Below, one piece after another: positions 8,988 to 19,762 of a stretch of 64,000 nucleotides of DNA. The notes beneath the pieces are model-generated. The model saw nothing but the letters and a program-made list of their open reading frames with translations, did no database searches and had not been told where the DNA came from. This stretch comes from Acidimicrobiia bacterium (GTDB lineage: Bacteria > Actinomycetota > Acidimicrobiia > IMCC26256 > JAOSJM01): contig JAOSJM010000005.1 in NCBI GenBank assembly GCA_027494165.1, positions 744,001-808,000 on the forward strand, given 5' to 3'. Within the stretch, counting starts at the first letter, position 1, and every line of letters starts with the position of its first letter. Both the position numbers and the translations under genes were made by a program.

Positions 8988-9374
8988 CGTCGCCGCGCCC
9001 GCGGCCCGGAGGGCCTCCTTCCAGGCCCGGAACCTCCGGTGCAGGACGCCGTCGGGGCCGACCCCCTCGCCGCTGCCGTCTGCGTGGAGCCGGAAGGTGT
9101 ACCGCTGGGTGAGGTCAGCGGCGTCGAGGGCCATGTAGCGGGCGTCGGCGCCCGAGGCGGGGCCGGCCCGCCACAGCAGGAACCGGCCGATCCGGCGCTT
9201 GTAGGCGACGAGCCGGATCCCGAGGTCCTCGCCGAGCGCGCGCAGCTCCGGCGGGGCCTCGACCCACCGCTCGGCCGGGATGAGGTAGTCCCGCTGGGGC
9301 AGGCGGGGGAGGTCCTCGGTGTGGACGTCGGTCGTGACCGGCGGGCGGTCCTCCGCGGCGGTCATGGGTGCCAT
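8982..9374 (-). CDS. Conserved hypothetical protein
   Basis: A 130-residue protein (127 if the second ATG at 9365 is used) that I do not recognise. It is soluble-looking, with RDYLIPAERWVEAPPELRAL, then LVAYKRRIGRFLLWRAGPA and ARYMALDAADLTQRYTF. No signal peptide or membrane segment. The residue pattern is protein-like and the gene is compact between menE and a divergent gene, so it is likely real. Start codons of the two divergent genes are about 43 bases apart. Confidence 0.6.
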   Translation of the reverse strand: MAPMTAAEDRPPVTTDVHTEDLPRLPQRDYLIPAERWVEAPPELRALGEDLGIRLVAYKRRIGRFLLWRAGPASGADARYMALDAADLTQRYTFRLHADGSGEGVGPDGVLHRRFRAWKEALRAAGAATA

Positions 9375-9416
9375 GCTCGCGCGTCCGACCCGACCCCGCG
9401 CCGCCTCCGGAGCACC

Positions 9417-10417
9417 ATGACGAGGATCCACGACCTGTCCACACCGGCCCTGCTCGTCGAGGCCGACGACCTCGCCCACAACCTGGGCACCATGGCCGCC
9501 GCGCTCCCGGGAGACCGCTGCCGACCCCACGTCAAGGCCCACAAGTGCACCGGGCTGGCCCGCCGTCAGCTGGAGGCCGGGCACAGGGCCTTCACCTGCG
9601 CGACGCCCCGCGAGGTGGAGGGGATGGCCCGGGCCGGCCTCGGGCACGACCTCCTCCTCGCGAACGAGGTGGTGGACGTGCACCGGCTCGCGAGGCTGGC
9701 GGCCCTGGGGACTCGGTCCGGGTCACGGTGGCCGTCGACTCGGCGGCCACGATCGAGGCCGCGGCCACGGCGGGGCTGCGCGAGGTGCTGGTCGACGTCG
9801 CCGTGGGGCTCCCCCGGTGCGGCTGCGACCCCGCCGACGCAGGCCGGCTGGCCGACCGAGCCCGGGCCCGGGGCCTGGTCGTCCGGGGCGTCATGGGCTA
9901 CGAGGGGCACGCGGTCGGCCTCGAGGACCGGGCCGCGCGGGCCGAGCAGACCGAGGCCGCGATGGCGCTGCTGCGGTCCGCCCACGAGCAGGTGGGGGGC
10001 GACGTGGTCTCGGCCGGCGGGACCGGAACCTGGGACCTCAACCCCTGGGCCACCGAGATCCAGGCCGGCTCCTACGCGCTCATGGACGGCGCGTACGCAC
10101 GCCTGGGCCTGCCGTTCCGCCCGGCGCTCTCCGTCCTGGCCACGGTGGTCTCGGTATCGACGGGCTGGGCCGTGGCCGACTGCGGGCTCAAGGCCCTGGC
10201 CATGGACCACGGGAACCCCGCGGTCGAGGGCGGCACCGTCTGGTTCTGCTCCGACGAGCACCTGACCTTCGCGCCCGACAGCCCCCTGCGCGTCGGCGAC
10301 CGGGTCCGGGTCCGCCCCGCGCACGTGGACCCCACGGTCGCGTGCCACGAGCGCCTCCACGTCGTGAGCGGCGACGAGGTGATCGAGACCTGGCCGGTCG
10401 ACCTGCGGGGCTGGTGA
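9417..10417 (+). CDS. D-threonine aldolase-like PLP enzyme (alanine racemase N-domain), frameshifted
   Basis: Fold-type III PLP enzyme. The first frame starts MTRIHDLSTPALLVEADDLAHNL with RPHVKAHKC, whose Lys is the expected Schiff-base residue, and CATPREVEGMARAG. At about 9712 the frame changes: GGGG followed by ACTCGG needs one more G to read ALGDSVRVTVAVDSAATIEA. The second part has LVDVAVGLPRCG, GVMGYEGHA, SAGGTGTWDLN, and a C-terminal domain ending with RVRPAHVDPTVACHERL. The His-x-Asp in AHVDPT fits the metal site described for D-threonine aldolases, whereas D-serine dehydratases usually have His-x-Cys. Roughly 333 residues after correction. Substrate not established. Confidence 0.7.
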
Positions 10418-10594
10418 GCCGCACGTCCGGCCGCAGGCCCCACCCGGCGGGAGCGGTCGGGGCATCGGGCCGAGGCCTGGACGCCTGCCGGGAGCGGTCG
10501 TAGCGTCGGGCGTCGGTGTCAGGCTCCCATCGGTCCGGCGAGTTCGCTCGTAGCGTCGGTCGTGGCGCCCGACCGACCCTCACCAGGAGCCCAC

Positions 10595-12031
10595 GTGACC
10601 GACCTCGCCTTCCTCGACGCCACCGACCAGGCCGAGCTCGTCCGCCGCGGTGAAGCCAGCCCCGCGGAGCTCGTCGACGCCGCGATCGAGCGCGTCCGGA
10701 AGGTGGACCCCGAGCTCAACGCGCTGGTCCACCCCCGTCTCGACCGGGCCCGCGAGGAGGCTCGGGGCGCGCTGCCCGAGGGCCCCTTCCGGGGGGTGCC
10801 GATCCTGCTCAAGGACCGTTCGGCTGCGATGGCCGGCGAGCCCTACCACGAGGGGATGCGAGCGCTGCGGGACGCCGGCGCCCGGGCGCCCGAGACCTCC
10901 GTGCTGGTGCACCGCTTCCTGGAGGCGGGCTTCGTGGTCCTCGGGCGTACGAACGTCCCGGAGCTGGGCCTCCTCCCCACGACCGAGCCCGAGGCCTACG
11001 GCCCCAGCCGCAACCCCTGGCACCCGGGTCGCACGACCGGGGGCTCGAGCGGCGGATCGGCGGCCGCGGTGGCCGCGGGGATGGTCCCGGTGGCCCACGG
11101 CAACGACGGCGGCGGCTCGATCCGCATCCCGGCCGCGTGCTGCGGCCTCGTCGGGCTCAAGCCCACGCGGGGCCGCACACCGCTGGGCCCGGAGCTGGGC
11201 GAGCTCACGGACTTCCTGGTCACCGAGCTGGCCCTGACCCGCAGCGTCCGCGACACCGCCGCCGTCCTCGACGTGCTGCAGGGCGGCGCGCCGGGCGACA
11301 TGTACACCGCTCCGCCGCCGGCCCGTCCCTACCGCGAGGAGGTCGGGTCCGAGCCCGGGTCGCTGCGCATCGGGCTCACGACCGACGCTCCGGCGGGTCT
11401 GGGCCCCGCCGCGCCCGACTGCGCGGCGGCGACGGAGGACGCGGGCCGGCTGCTCGAGTCGCTGGGCCACCGGGTCGAGGTGGCCCACCCCGGCGCCCTC
11501 GACGACGCGGGCCTCGTGGAGATCTTCACGGTCCTGTGGCAGGTCATGGTGGCCTTCGACCTCGTGAAGTTCGGCCGCCGGTTGGGCCGGGACCTGGGCC
11601 CCGGCGACGTCGAGCCGCTCACCTGGGCCCTCGCCGAGGAGGGCCGGACCGTCGGCGCCGCCCAGCTCGTCGACGTGCACGACCGCGCGCAGGTCTTCAC
11701 CCGGCGCACCGTCGCCTGGTGGGACGACTTCGACCTCCTGCTCACCCCGACGCTCGCCCAGCCGCCGGTGCCGCTCGGCTCCTTCAGCGGCCCTCCCGAC
11801 AACCCCCTCGAGGGCTTCCTGCTCTCCGCCCTGTTCGTCCCGTTCACGCCGGCCTTCAACGTCACGGGGCAACCGGCGGTCAGCCTGCCGCTCCACGAGA
11901 CGGCCGAGGGCCTGCCGGTGGGCGTGCAGCTCGTCGCCGCGTACGGCCGGGAGGACCTGCTCCTGTCGGTCGCCGGCCAGCTGGAGGGCGCGCGGCCGTG
12001 GGCCGGCCGTCGCCCGGTCGTCCACGCGTAG
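10595..12031 (+). CDS. Amidase signature family hydrolase
   Basis: Hydrolase of the amidase signature family, about 478 residues. The catalytic lysine is in [10 protein letters not shown], followed by [32 protein letters not shown] (cis-Ser of the Ser-Ser-Lys triad) and the nucleophile Ser of [20 protein letters not shown]. The C-terminus has [14 protein letters not shown] and [13 protein letters not shown] 10595 is preceded by AGGAG with good spacing; the frame stays open back to 10562. It is not GatA: that gene is present at 49.6-51.0 kb. Substrate unknown; such enzymes act on aryl or acyl amides or on 6-aminohexanoate oligomers. Confidence 0.85.
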   Translation: MTDLAFLDATDQAELVRRGEASPAELVDAAIERVRKVDPELNALVHPRLDRAREEARGALPEGPFRGVPILLKDRSAAMAGEPYHEGMRALRDAGARAPETSVLVHRFLEAGFVVLGRTNVPELGLLPTTEPEAYGPSRNPWHPGRTTGGSSGGSAAAVAAGMVPVAHGNDGGGSIRIPAACCGLVGLKPTRGRTPLGPELGELTDFLVTELALTRSVRDTAAVLDVLQGGAPGDMYTAPPPARPYREEVGSEPGSLRIGLTTDAPAGLGPAAPDCAAATEDAGRLLESLGHRVEVAHPGALDDAGLVEIFTVLWQVMVAFDLVKFGRRLGRDLGPGDVEPLTWALAEEGRTVGAAQLVDVHDRAQVFTRRTVAWWDDFDLLLTPTLAQPPVPLGSFSGPPDNPLEGFLLSALFVPFTPAFNVTGQPAVSLPLHETAEGLPVGVQLVAAYGREDLLLSVAGQLEGARPWAGRRPVVHA

Positions 12032-12187
12032 CGGGCGGGCCCGGACGTGTCGGTTCCGACCGGCCGCCTGGCTTCCCGAGTCGGAGAGGATGCGCCTGCC
12101 GGGTCGCTGGGGATGCGCCTCCCCGGCGGGACGTCAACCGGGACCGGGGGGTGTGACCGAGGGCATGCGCGATTCAGGTGACAGAGC

Positions 12188-12217
12188 TTGCATCTCCTCG
12201 TCTTCATGTCATAGATA
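12188..12217 (+). promoter_or_regulatory. Weak candidate promoter ahead of the molybdoenzyme operon
   Basis: TTGCAT at 12188-12193, 18-base spacer, TAGATA at 12212-12217. It lies about 156 bases before the operon start in a 342-base gap (12032-12373) that has no convincing ORF and is less GC-rich than its surroundings. Confidence 0.3.
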
Positions 12218-12301
12218 GCGAGGATTCACAGCCGACGTCGTCGGCACCGACCACGGACACCCCCAGAAGAACCACGTCGCAGGCACGAACAGGGCCGAGC
12301 T

Positions 12302-12317
12302 TGTGAACGTACTCACG
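12302..12317. promoter_or_regulatory. CRP/FNR-family palindrome upstream of the molybdoenzyme operon
   Basis: TGTGA-ACGTAC-TCACG, matching the CRP half-site arrangement TGTGA-N6-TCACA with one mismatch. The site is centred about 64 bases before the ATG at 12374, a plausible activator position. CRP/FNR-type proteins commonly control respiratory oxidoreductases; which member binds here is not known. Confidence 0.5.
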
Positions 12318-12373
12318 ATCACGAACTGACCCGCGCCGGCGGCGTCCGGCGCTCGTATGCCGGAGGTGAGGCG

Positions 12374-15300
12374 ATGCCCTCAGGCGGCAGGGACGCTCGA
12401 GGCCTGTCCCGACGTGAGCTCCTGGCGAGGACCCCGTTCCTCGCCGCCGGGGTCCTGGGAGGCGCCCGGTCGCTCCCGGCGCTCTTCGGGGGCTTCTCCT
12501 ACCTCACCCCGGTGGACCCGGGCACGAACCCCCTCGAGTCCTACCCCAACCGCGAGTGGGAGAAGGTGTACCGGGACCTCTACAGCCCCGACTCCAGCTA
12601 CCACTACCTCTGCGGCCCCAACGACACCCACGGCTGCCTCCTCAGGGCCAACGTCAAGAACGGCGTCGTGGTCTACGCCGACCCGAGCTACGGCTACGGG
12701 AAGGCGACCGACGTCTACGGCAACCGGGCCTCGTCCCGCTGGGACCCCCGCATCTGCGTGAGCGGCCTCTCCTACGTCCGGAGGGCGTACTCGGACCGGC
12801 GGGTCCAGGGCTGCTACGTGCGCAAGGGCTTCAAGGCCTGGGTCGACGACGGGTTCCCCCGCGACGGGGAGACCGGCCTGCCGCCCGAGGAGTACCGCAG
12901 CGGGCGTGGCAAGGAGGAGTTCGAGCGGATCACCCTCGAGGAGGCGGCCGAGCTCGAGGCCCGGGCCTACCTCGACATCGTCGAGACCTACAGCGGCGAG
13001 CAGGGCCGGGCGCGCCTCGAGGCCCAGGGCTACGACGAGGCGATGATCGACGCCGTCGACGGCGCCGGCACGATGACCGTCAAGTGCCGGGGTGGCATGC
13101 CCTTCGACGCACCGTTCCGGGTCGGCGGGCTCTACCGCTTCGCCAACATGATGGCCCTCCTCGACGCGCACGTGCGGGACGTCCCCAAGGAGGAGGCCCA
13201 CGGGGCCAAGCACTGGGACAGCTACTCCTGGCACACCGACCTGCCCCCCGGCCACCCGATGGTGACCGGCCAGCAGACCCTCGACTTCGACCTCTACACG
13301 GCCGAGAACGCCAACCTCGTGACGCTGTGGGGCATGAACTGGATCGCGACCAAGATGCCCGACGGCCACTGGCTCACCGAGGCCAAGCTCCACGGGGCCA
13401 GGGTCGTCACGATCGCGCCCGAGTACCAGTCCTCCACGAGCAAGGCGGACCGGGCGATCGTCATCCGCCCCGGCAGCGACGGAGCCCTCGCCCTCGGCCT
13501 GGCCCACGTGATCGTCAAGGAGGAGCTCTACGACGAGGCCTTCGTCCGGTCCCAGACCGACCTGCCCCTGCTGATCCGCACCGACGACCGCACGCTCCTC
13601 CGAGCCAAGGACGTGTTCCCGGGCTACGAGAACGCCCCCCTCTCCAACGGCGTCACCGTCGTCGAGGACGGCGTGAAGCTCCCGGCCCCGTCCCAGCAGG
13701 GCGGCCAGCAGATCCCCGCCTCGCTGCGGGAGGAGTGGGGCGACCACGTGATCTGGGACCTCGGGACGAGCGGCCCCCGGGCCGTCAACCGGGACCAGAC
13801 CGGAGACCACTTCCCGGCCGACGCACGGCCGGCCCTGGAGGGCGAGTTCGAGGTCACGCTGGCCGACGGCTCGTCGGTCACCGTCCGCCCCGTCTTCGAC
13901 GCGATCCGGCAGTACCTCGAGGACTCCTGCAGCCCCGAGCAGATCTCGAAGGTCACCTGGGCGCCCGCGGCGGCGATCGAGGAGCTCGCCCGGGAGATCG
14001 CGGCCAACAGGACGAAGACCCTCTTCGTCACCGGCATGGGTCCGAACCACTTCTTCAACAACGACACCAAGGACCGCACGATCATCCTGGTGGCCGCGCT
14101 CACGAACAACGTCGGCCACTTCGGGGGCACGGTCGGGAGCTACGCCGGCAACTACCGCCTCCCCATCTTCTCGGGGATCGGCCAGTACATCGTCGAGGAC
14201 CCCTTCGACATCACGCTCGACCCCGCCCAGCCGGCCAAGCTCGGCAAGTTCTACAAGGGCGAGTCGGCCCACTACTACAACTACGGCGACCGCCCGCTAC
14301 GGGTCGGCAACAAGCTCTTCACCGGCAAGGGGCACATCCCCACGCCCACGAAGACGATGCACTTCGCCAACTCCAACTCGCTGCTGGGGAACGCCAAGGG
14401 CGCGCACAACGTCTTCGTGAACGTCCTGCCCAAGATCGAGATGATCGCGGTCAACGAGTGGTTCTGGACCGCCTCCTGCGAGTACGCCGACATCGTCTAC
14501 GGGGTCGACTCGTGGGTCGACCGCAAGCAGCCCGACGTCTTCGGCTCGGTGACCAACCCCTTCCTGTCCGCCTGGCCGGTGAGTCCGCTCCCCCGGATCT
14601 TCGACACCCACGACGACATCGAGGTGTACGCGGCGGTGGCGGCGAAGCTGGCCGACCTCACCGGTGACTCCCGCTTCGCCGACTACTGGCACTTCGTGGG
14701 CACCGGGCAGGTCGACGCCTACATCCAGCGCGTGTTCAACGCCGGGAACGCCACCAAGGGCTACTCGTTCGCCGACCTCCACGAGTCGTGCAAGGAGGGG
14801 ACGCCCTTCTACATGATGCTGCGCACGAGCCCGAAGGTCGTGGGCTGGGAGCAGACGAACGAGAGCCGGCCCTGGTACACGAAGACCGGTCGCCTCGAGT
14901 TCTACCGGGACGAGGAGGAGTTCCTCGAGTACGGCGAGAACCTCCCGGTGCACCGGGAGCCGGTCGACGGGACGGTGTTCGAGCCGAACGTGATCATGGC
15001 CGAGGCCCACCCGCTCCTCGCCCCCGCCGGGCCCGAGGAGTACGGGCTGGACCCCGACGACCTGTCCGTCGAGGTGCGCCAGGTCCGCAACGTGGTCCGC
15101 ACGCCCGACGAGATCGCGGCGTCGAAGCACCCGCTCACCGGCGAGGGCTTCACCCACATCCTCATCACGCCCAAGTACCGGCACGCCTGCCACAGCATGG
15201 GCGCCAGCACCGACACCGACACGATCATCTGGGGCCCGTTCGGCGACTTCTACCGCCACGACAAGCGCAAGCCCTGGATGTCGGAGGGATACGTCGACCT

Positions 15301-15871
15301 CAACCCCGAGGACGCCGCGGAGCTCGGGGTCGAGGACGGCGACTACATGTGGTGCGACGCCGACCCCAGCGACCGGCCCTTCGTGGGCTGGCAGGACAAG
15401 CCCGACGACTACAAGGTCTGCCGCTGGCTGGTCCGGGCCCGCGTGAACCCGAGCGTGGCGCGCCGGGTGGGTCGGGCCTGGTTCCACTTCTACGTGTCGA
15501 CCCACGGCAGCGTCGAGGGGCACGAGACCCGCGAGGACGGCCTGGCCAAGAACCCGCGGACGAACTACCAGGCCGGCTACCGGTACGGGAGCCACCAGTC
15601 GGTCACCCGGGCGTGGCTCCGGCCCACCCTCATGACCGAGAGCCTCGTCCGCAAGGACGCGGCGGGCCAGCTCCTCGGCAAGGGCTTCGAGCTCGACGTG
15701 CACTGCGCGGACGGGGCTCCCAAGGAGTCCTTCGTGAAGATGGAGCGGGCCGAGCCGGGCGGCGAGAGCGGCGAGGGCCAGTGGTACCCGGCCGCCCAGG
15801 GGTTCCGCCCGGGCAGCGAGAACGAGGCGATGAAGAAGTACCTGCGCGGCGAGTACGGATCCGGGAGGTAG
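12374..15871 (+). CDS. Molybdopterin catalytic subunit, nitrite oxidoreductase / nitrate reductase-like (type II DMSO reductase family)
   Basis: A 1165-residue exported catalytic subunit. The N-terminus has a twin-arginine signal, LSRRELLARTPFLAAGVLGG. The FS0 region reads HYLCGPNDTHGCLLRANVKN with C80, D84, C88 and a later C128; aligned by eye with NarG, D84 stands where a cluster cysteine is expected. The likely Mo-ligand Asp is D289 in SWHTDLPPGHPMVTGQQ, as in type II enzymes. Other family blocks are WGMNWIATKMPDGHWLTEAK, EDPFDITLDP and FTGKGHIPTPTKTMHF. Length is close to periplasmic NxrA (about 1150) and longer than SerA/EbdA types. From memory of NxrA sequences the match is good; no search was run. 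Nitrite oxidation, nitrate reduction, or another oxyanion or hydrocarbon substrate remain possible. First gene of a four-gene operon. Confidence 0.8.
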   Translation: MPSGGRDARGLSRRELLARTPFLAAGVLGGARSLPALFGGFSYLTPVDPGTNPLESYPNREWEKVYRDLYSPDSSYHYLCGPNDTHGCLLRANVKNGVVVYADPSYGYGKATDVYGNRASSRWDPRICVSGLSYVRRAYSDRRVQGCYVRKGFKAWVDDGFPRDGETGLPPEEYRSGRGKEEFERITLEEAAELEARAYLDIVETYSGEQGRARLEAQGYDEAMIDAVDGAGTMTVKCRGGMPFDAPFRVGGLYRFANMMALLDAHVRDVPKEEAHGAKHWDSYSWHTDLPPGHPMVTGQQTLDFDLYTAENANLVTLWGMNWIATKMPDGHWLTEAKLHGARVVTIAPEYQSSTSKADRAIVIRPGSDGALALGLAHVIVKEELYDEAFVRSQTDLPLLIRTDDRTLLRAKDVFPGYENAPLSNGVTVVEDGVKLPAPSQQGGQQIPASLREEWGDHVIWDLGTSGPRAVNRDQTGDHFPADARPALEGEFEVTLADGSSVTVRPVFDAIRQYLEDSCSPEQISKVTWAPAAAIEELAREIAANRTKTLFVTGMGPNHFFNNDTKDRTIILVAALTNNVGHFGGTVGSYAGNYRLPIFSGIGQYIVEDPFDITLDPAQPAKLGKFYKGESAHYYNYGDRPLRVGNKLFTGKGHIPTPTKTMHFANSNSLLGNAKGAHNVFVNVLPKIEMIAVNEWFWTASCEYADIVYGVDSWVDRKQPDVFGSVTNPFLSAWPVSPLPRIFDTHDDIEVYAAVAAKLADLTGDSRFADYWHFVGTGQVDAYIQRVFNAGNATKGYSFADLHESCKEGTPFYMMLRTSPKVVGWEQTNESRPWYTKTGRLEFYRDEEEFLEYGENLPVHREPVDGTVFEPNVIMAEAHPLLAPAGPEEYGLDPDDLSVEVRQVRNVVRTPDEIAASKHPLTGEGFTHILITPKYRHACHSMGASTDTDTIIWGPFGDFYRHDKRKPWMSEGYVDLNPEDAAELGVEDGDYMWCDADPSDRPFVGWQDKPDDYKVCRWLVRARVNPSVARRVGRAWFHFYVSTHGSVEGHETREDGLAKNPRTNYQAGYRYGSHQSVTRAWLRPTLMTESLVRKDAAGQLLGKGFELDVHCADGAPKESFVKMERAEPGGESGEGQWYPAAQGFRPGSENEAMKKYLRGEYGSGR

Positions 15872-15877
15872 CCGGCG

Positions 15878-17017
<1,140 letters not shown>

Positions 17018-17027
17018 GGAGGTTCCG

Positions 17028-18032
17028 ATGGCCGATCAGGACGACGACCGCCCGGAGGAGACCCCCGAGGTGGCAGCCGAGGCGGCGGCCGGCGACGACG
17101 ACCTCCGGTCGACGCCGACCCGGCGCAAGTTCCTCGTGGGGACGACCGTGGCCGGCTCCGCGGCCATCGTGGGCGCGGCCTTCGGGCTGAGCCGCTGCGA
17201 CCGCGAGCCCTCCCCGACCGACCACGTGACGTCGACCCGCGTCGACGGGCCCGTGCCCGCCGACGACCCGACCTCCTCGGTGTGGAAGAAGGGCAAGGAG
17301 GCCCGCATCCTGCTCGACGGCCAGAACATCGCCGTCCCCATGCGGGCCGAGCCGGTGCTGCGGAGCGTCGACGTGCGATCCGTGCACGACGGGAAGACCA
17401 TCGGGTTCCTCGTCGAGTGGGAGGACCCCGAGCGCGACGACCTCACCGTGGCCTGCGACGGGTTCCGTGACGCCTGCGGCGTCCTCCTCGCCCCCGGCGG
17501 CTCCGCCGCCAACATGCGGATGATGGGCGCGAAGGACTCGCCGGTCACCCTGCTGCACTGGAAGGCGGACTGGCAGCGCGACCTCGACGACGGGTTCCAG
17601 GGCCTCGAGGCGGCCTTCCCCAACACCGCGGTCGACTACTACCCGCCGCTGGCCGCGGGGACGGCCGTGGGCTCGGTCGACGAGTACCGGGCCCAGAAGG
17701 CCACGATGTGGCTCCCCGGCCTGCACGTGGCCAACCCCATCGCGGTGGCGGAGAAGACCACCGCGGTCGAGAAGCTCACGGCCCAGGGCTACGGGTCGGC
17801 GACGACCCTGCCCACCCAGGACGCCGCCGGCCGGGGCGTGTGGGAGAACGGCACGTGGAAGGTCGCGCTGGCCAAGCCGATGACGGCGAGCGACGACGGC
17901 GAGATCGCCCTCACCCCGGGCCAGGACTACGGCCTCGCCGTGGCCGTGTGGTCGGGGCTCGACCGCGACTCGGGCGGCCACAAGTCGCCGAGCAAGCTCC
18001 TCCTCTCCCTGCACGTCGAGGCCGGGTCGTGA
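17028..18032 (+). CDS. Heme-b type gamma subunit of a type II DMSO reductase family enzyme
   Basis: 334 residues. The N-terminus has a Tat-like TRRKFLVGTTVAGSAAIVG hydrophobic segment, then the ethylbenzene dehydrogenase-type gamma fold: DDPTSSVWKKGKEARILLDG, VDVRSVHDGKTIGFLVEWED, ANMRMMGAKDSPVTLLHWKA (a Met here, about residue 163-166, is a candidate heme ligand), KATMWLPGLHVANPI, GVWENGTWKVALAKPM and YGLAVAVWSGLD. In relatives this subunit passes electrons between the Fe-S subunit and a c-type cytochrome. The predicted N-terminal segment could either be cleaved or anchor the complex. Follows the Fe-S gene by 10 bases with AGGGAGG before ATG 17028. Confidence 0.82.
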   Translation: MADQDDDRPEETPEVAAEAAAGDDDLRSTPTRRKFLVGTTVAGSAAIVGAAFGLSRCDREPSPTDHVTSTRVDGPVPADDPTSSVWKKGKEARILLDGQNIAVPMRAEPVLRSVDVRSVHDGKTIGFLVEWEDPERDDLTVACDGFRDACGVLLAPGGSAANMRMMGAKDSPVTLLHWKADWQRDLDDGFQGLEAAFPNTAVDYYPPLAAGTAVGSVDEYRAQKATMWLPGLHVANPIAVAEKTTAVEKLTAQGYGSATTLPTQDAAGRGVWENGTWKVALAKPMTASDDGEIALTPGQDYGLAVAVWSGLDRDSGGHKSPSKLLLSLHVEAGS

Positions 18033-18769
18033 GCGACGTCGACCTGGCCGACGTCGCGGCCGACGGAGCGCTGCGCGCGGGCGCGTTCGTGCTGCTCGCC
18101 CGGCTGCTCGGCCCCCGGCCCGAGCTCGCCGGCCCGGACGGGGTCGACGAGCTCGACGCCCACCTCGCCGTGCTGGGGGTCGAGGCGGCCCGCCTCCTCG
18201 TCGCCCGGGCCCGCGAGCGCGGGGCCACCGATCACGACGCTCTCCTGCGGGCACGCCGGCGGCTGCTCGGACCGGGTCGGACCTCGCCCTACGAGACGTC
18301 CTACACCGGTGCCGGCGCCGCCGACCTGGCCCGGCTGGCCGACGTCTCGGGGTTCTACCGGGCCTTCGGCTTCCAGGTCTCGGGGGAACGCCCCGACCAC
18401 TTCGTCGCCGAGCTGGAGCTCGCGGCCTTCCTGGCCCTGGGGGAGGCGCGAGCCCGACACGCCGGCGACGGGGAGGGCGCGGCGATCTTCGCCGACGCCT
18501 TCGGGGCGTTCCTCCGGGATCACCTCGGGACCTGGTTACGGCCGCTCGCCGACCGACTCGAGTCCGTCGAGCCCGGTGGCCCGTACGCGCCGCTGGTCGG
18601 CGCGGCGGCCCACCTGGTGGAGGCCGAGGCGGAGCGGGTCGGGATCGACCTGCGCCCGGTCCGGCCCCTCGAGGCCGCGATCCCGGCCGCGCTCGAGGAG
18701 GACCTCCCGTCGTGTGGCGGGTGTCCCGGCGCCGGCGCGCCTCCGGGCCCCGTGCCCGGTCCCTCCTAG
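18029..18769 (+). CDS. TorD/NarJ-family chaperone for the molybdoenzyme
   Basis: About 246 residues, all-helical, soluble, overlapping the gamma-subunit stop as GTGA. Family features are RLLGPRPELA, SPYETSYTGAGAADLARLAD, VSGFYRAFGFQVSGERPDHF and VAELELAAFLALGEARAR, with a long acidic helical C-terminus. Proteins of this type bind the catalytic subunit in the cytoplasm until the Mo cofactor is inserted, before Tat export. Its presence completes the alpha-beta-gamma-delta set of type II enzymes. The stop shares a CTAG with the stop of the convergent HDOD gene. Confidence 0.82.
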   Translation: MSDVDLADVAADGALRAGAFVLLARLLGPRPELAGPDGVDELDAHLAVLGVEAARLLVARARERGATDHDALLRARRRLLGPGRTSPYETSYTGAGAADLARLADVSGFYRAFGFQVSGERPDHFVAELELAAFLALGEARARHAGDGEGAAIFADAFGAFLRDHLGTWLRPLADRLESVEPGGPYAPLVGAAAHLVEAEAERVGIDLRPVRPLEAAIPAALEEDLPSCGGCPGAGAPPGPVPGPS

Positions 18770-19587
18770 AGCGTCAGGAAGCCGGCGAGGGCCTCGGTCT
18801 CGACGGCGACCTCGCCGCGCAGGAACGCGAGGTCGCCGACCCCGAGACCGAGGGCGCCCAGGACGTCTCGCACCTCGACGTCGGCCTCGGGTGGCGTGCG
18901 CATCACCTCCCGGGCCAGCACCTCGGCGAGGGCGGCTACGAGCGCGAGCCGGTTCCGGCCGGTGCCGAAAGGCGTGTGGTGGTGCTCCACCGCCTCGACG
19001 ACCGCGGGCGGGAAGCGCATGCTCTCCAGGACGAGGGCCCCGATCTCGGCGTGGGTCGTCCCGAGCTCGTCCTCCTCGGCCTCCACGAGGGTGCACTCCT
19101 CCCGGGCCACGCGGGCCAGCACGAGGTCGTAGTGGTGGCGGGCCCGGCGGAACATGAGCGCGGCGCCGATGTCGAGGAGCAGCCCGGTGCTGAACGCGTC
19201 GTTCGGCGGGACCCCGACCCGGCGGGCGACGACCGACGCCGAGGCCGCCGTGGTCACGGAGTGCCTCCAGAAGCCCTCGGGCACGGCCCGGCCCTTCTCC
19301 GCGAACAGGTCGAAGGCCGCCGACGTGGCCAGGGCCCGGACCGTGGCGAGACCCAGGACCGTGACCGCCCGCCACGCGCTGCCGACCTGGCGGCTGAGCC
19401 CGTAGAAGGCCGTGTTGGCGAGCCGGATGACCTGCATCGACAGCGCCGGGTCGGCCTCGACGATCGATCCGATCTCGGCCGCCGAGGTGGTGGGGTCGTC
19501 GAGGCGCCACAGCAGCCGCATCCCTGCACCGGGTGCCACCGGCAGGCGCGTGATCTCCTCGACGTCGGGGAGGTTGGTCCGGGTCAC
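18766..19587 (-). CDS. HDOD-domain protein
   Basis: About 273 residues starting at GTG 19587. The HDOD domain covers most of it: [101 protein letters not shown] proteins are signalling adaptors related to HD phosphohydrolases, usually without catalytic residues. No receiver or GGDEF domain is fused. The open frame extends upstream to 19698 but those residues look non-homologous. Convergent with the chaperone, with stop codons overlapping at CTAG. Confidence 0.8.
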   Translation of the reverse strand: MTRTNLPDVEEITRLPVAPGAGMRLLWRLDDPTTSAAEIGSIVEADPALSMQVIRLANTAFYGLSRQVGSAWRAVTVLGLATVRALATSAAFDLFAEKGRAVPEGFWRHSVTTAASASVVARRVGVPPNDAFSTGLLLDIGAALMFRRARHHYDLVLARVAREECTLVEAEEDELGTTHAEIGALVLESMRFPPAVVEAVEHHHTPFGTGRNRLALVAALAEVLAREVMRTPPEADVEVRDVLGALGLGVGDLAFLRGEVAVETEALAGFLTL

Positions 19588-19762
19588 TCGCTCCCACCGC
19601 TCCGGTCTCGGGGCCGTCCCCCTTCTATCGGCCGGACGGGACCGTGACGTGAGCCATCCGGAGCGGGCTTCCCGGTGCACCGCCGGCGACGGCTGCATGC
19701 GGCGCGCACCGGGCCCGAGGCCCGAACGGTCCGGGGGCCGGCGGCCCCCGGGCCCGGGCGGC

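Noticed and set aside
10562-12031. The amidase as a second gatA
   Set aside because: It lacks GatA-specific blocks such as the one around [11 protein letters not shown], and the real gatA with gatC is at 49.6-51.4 kb.
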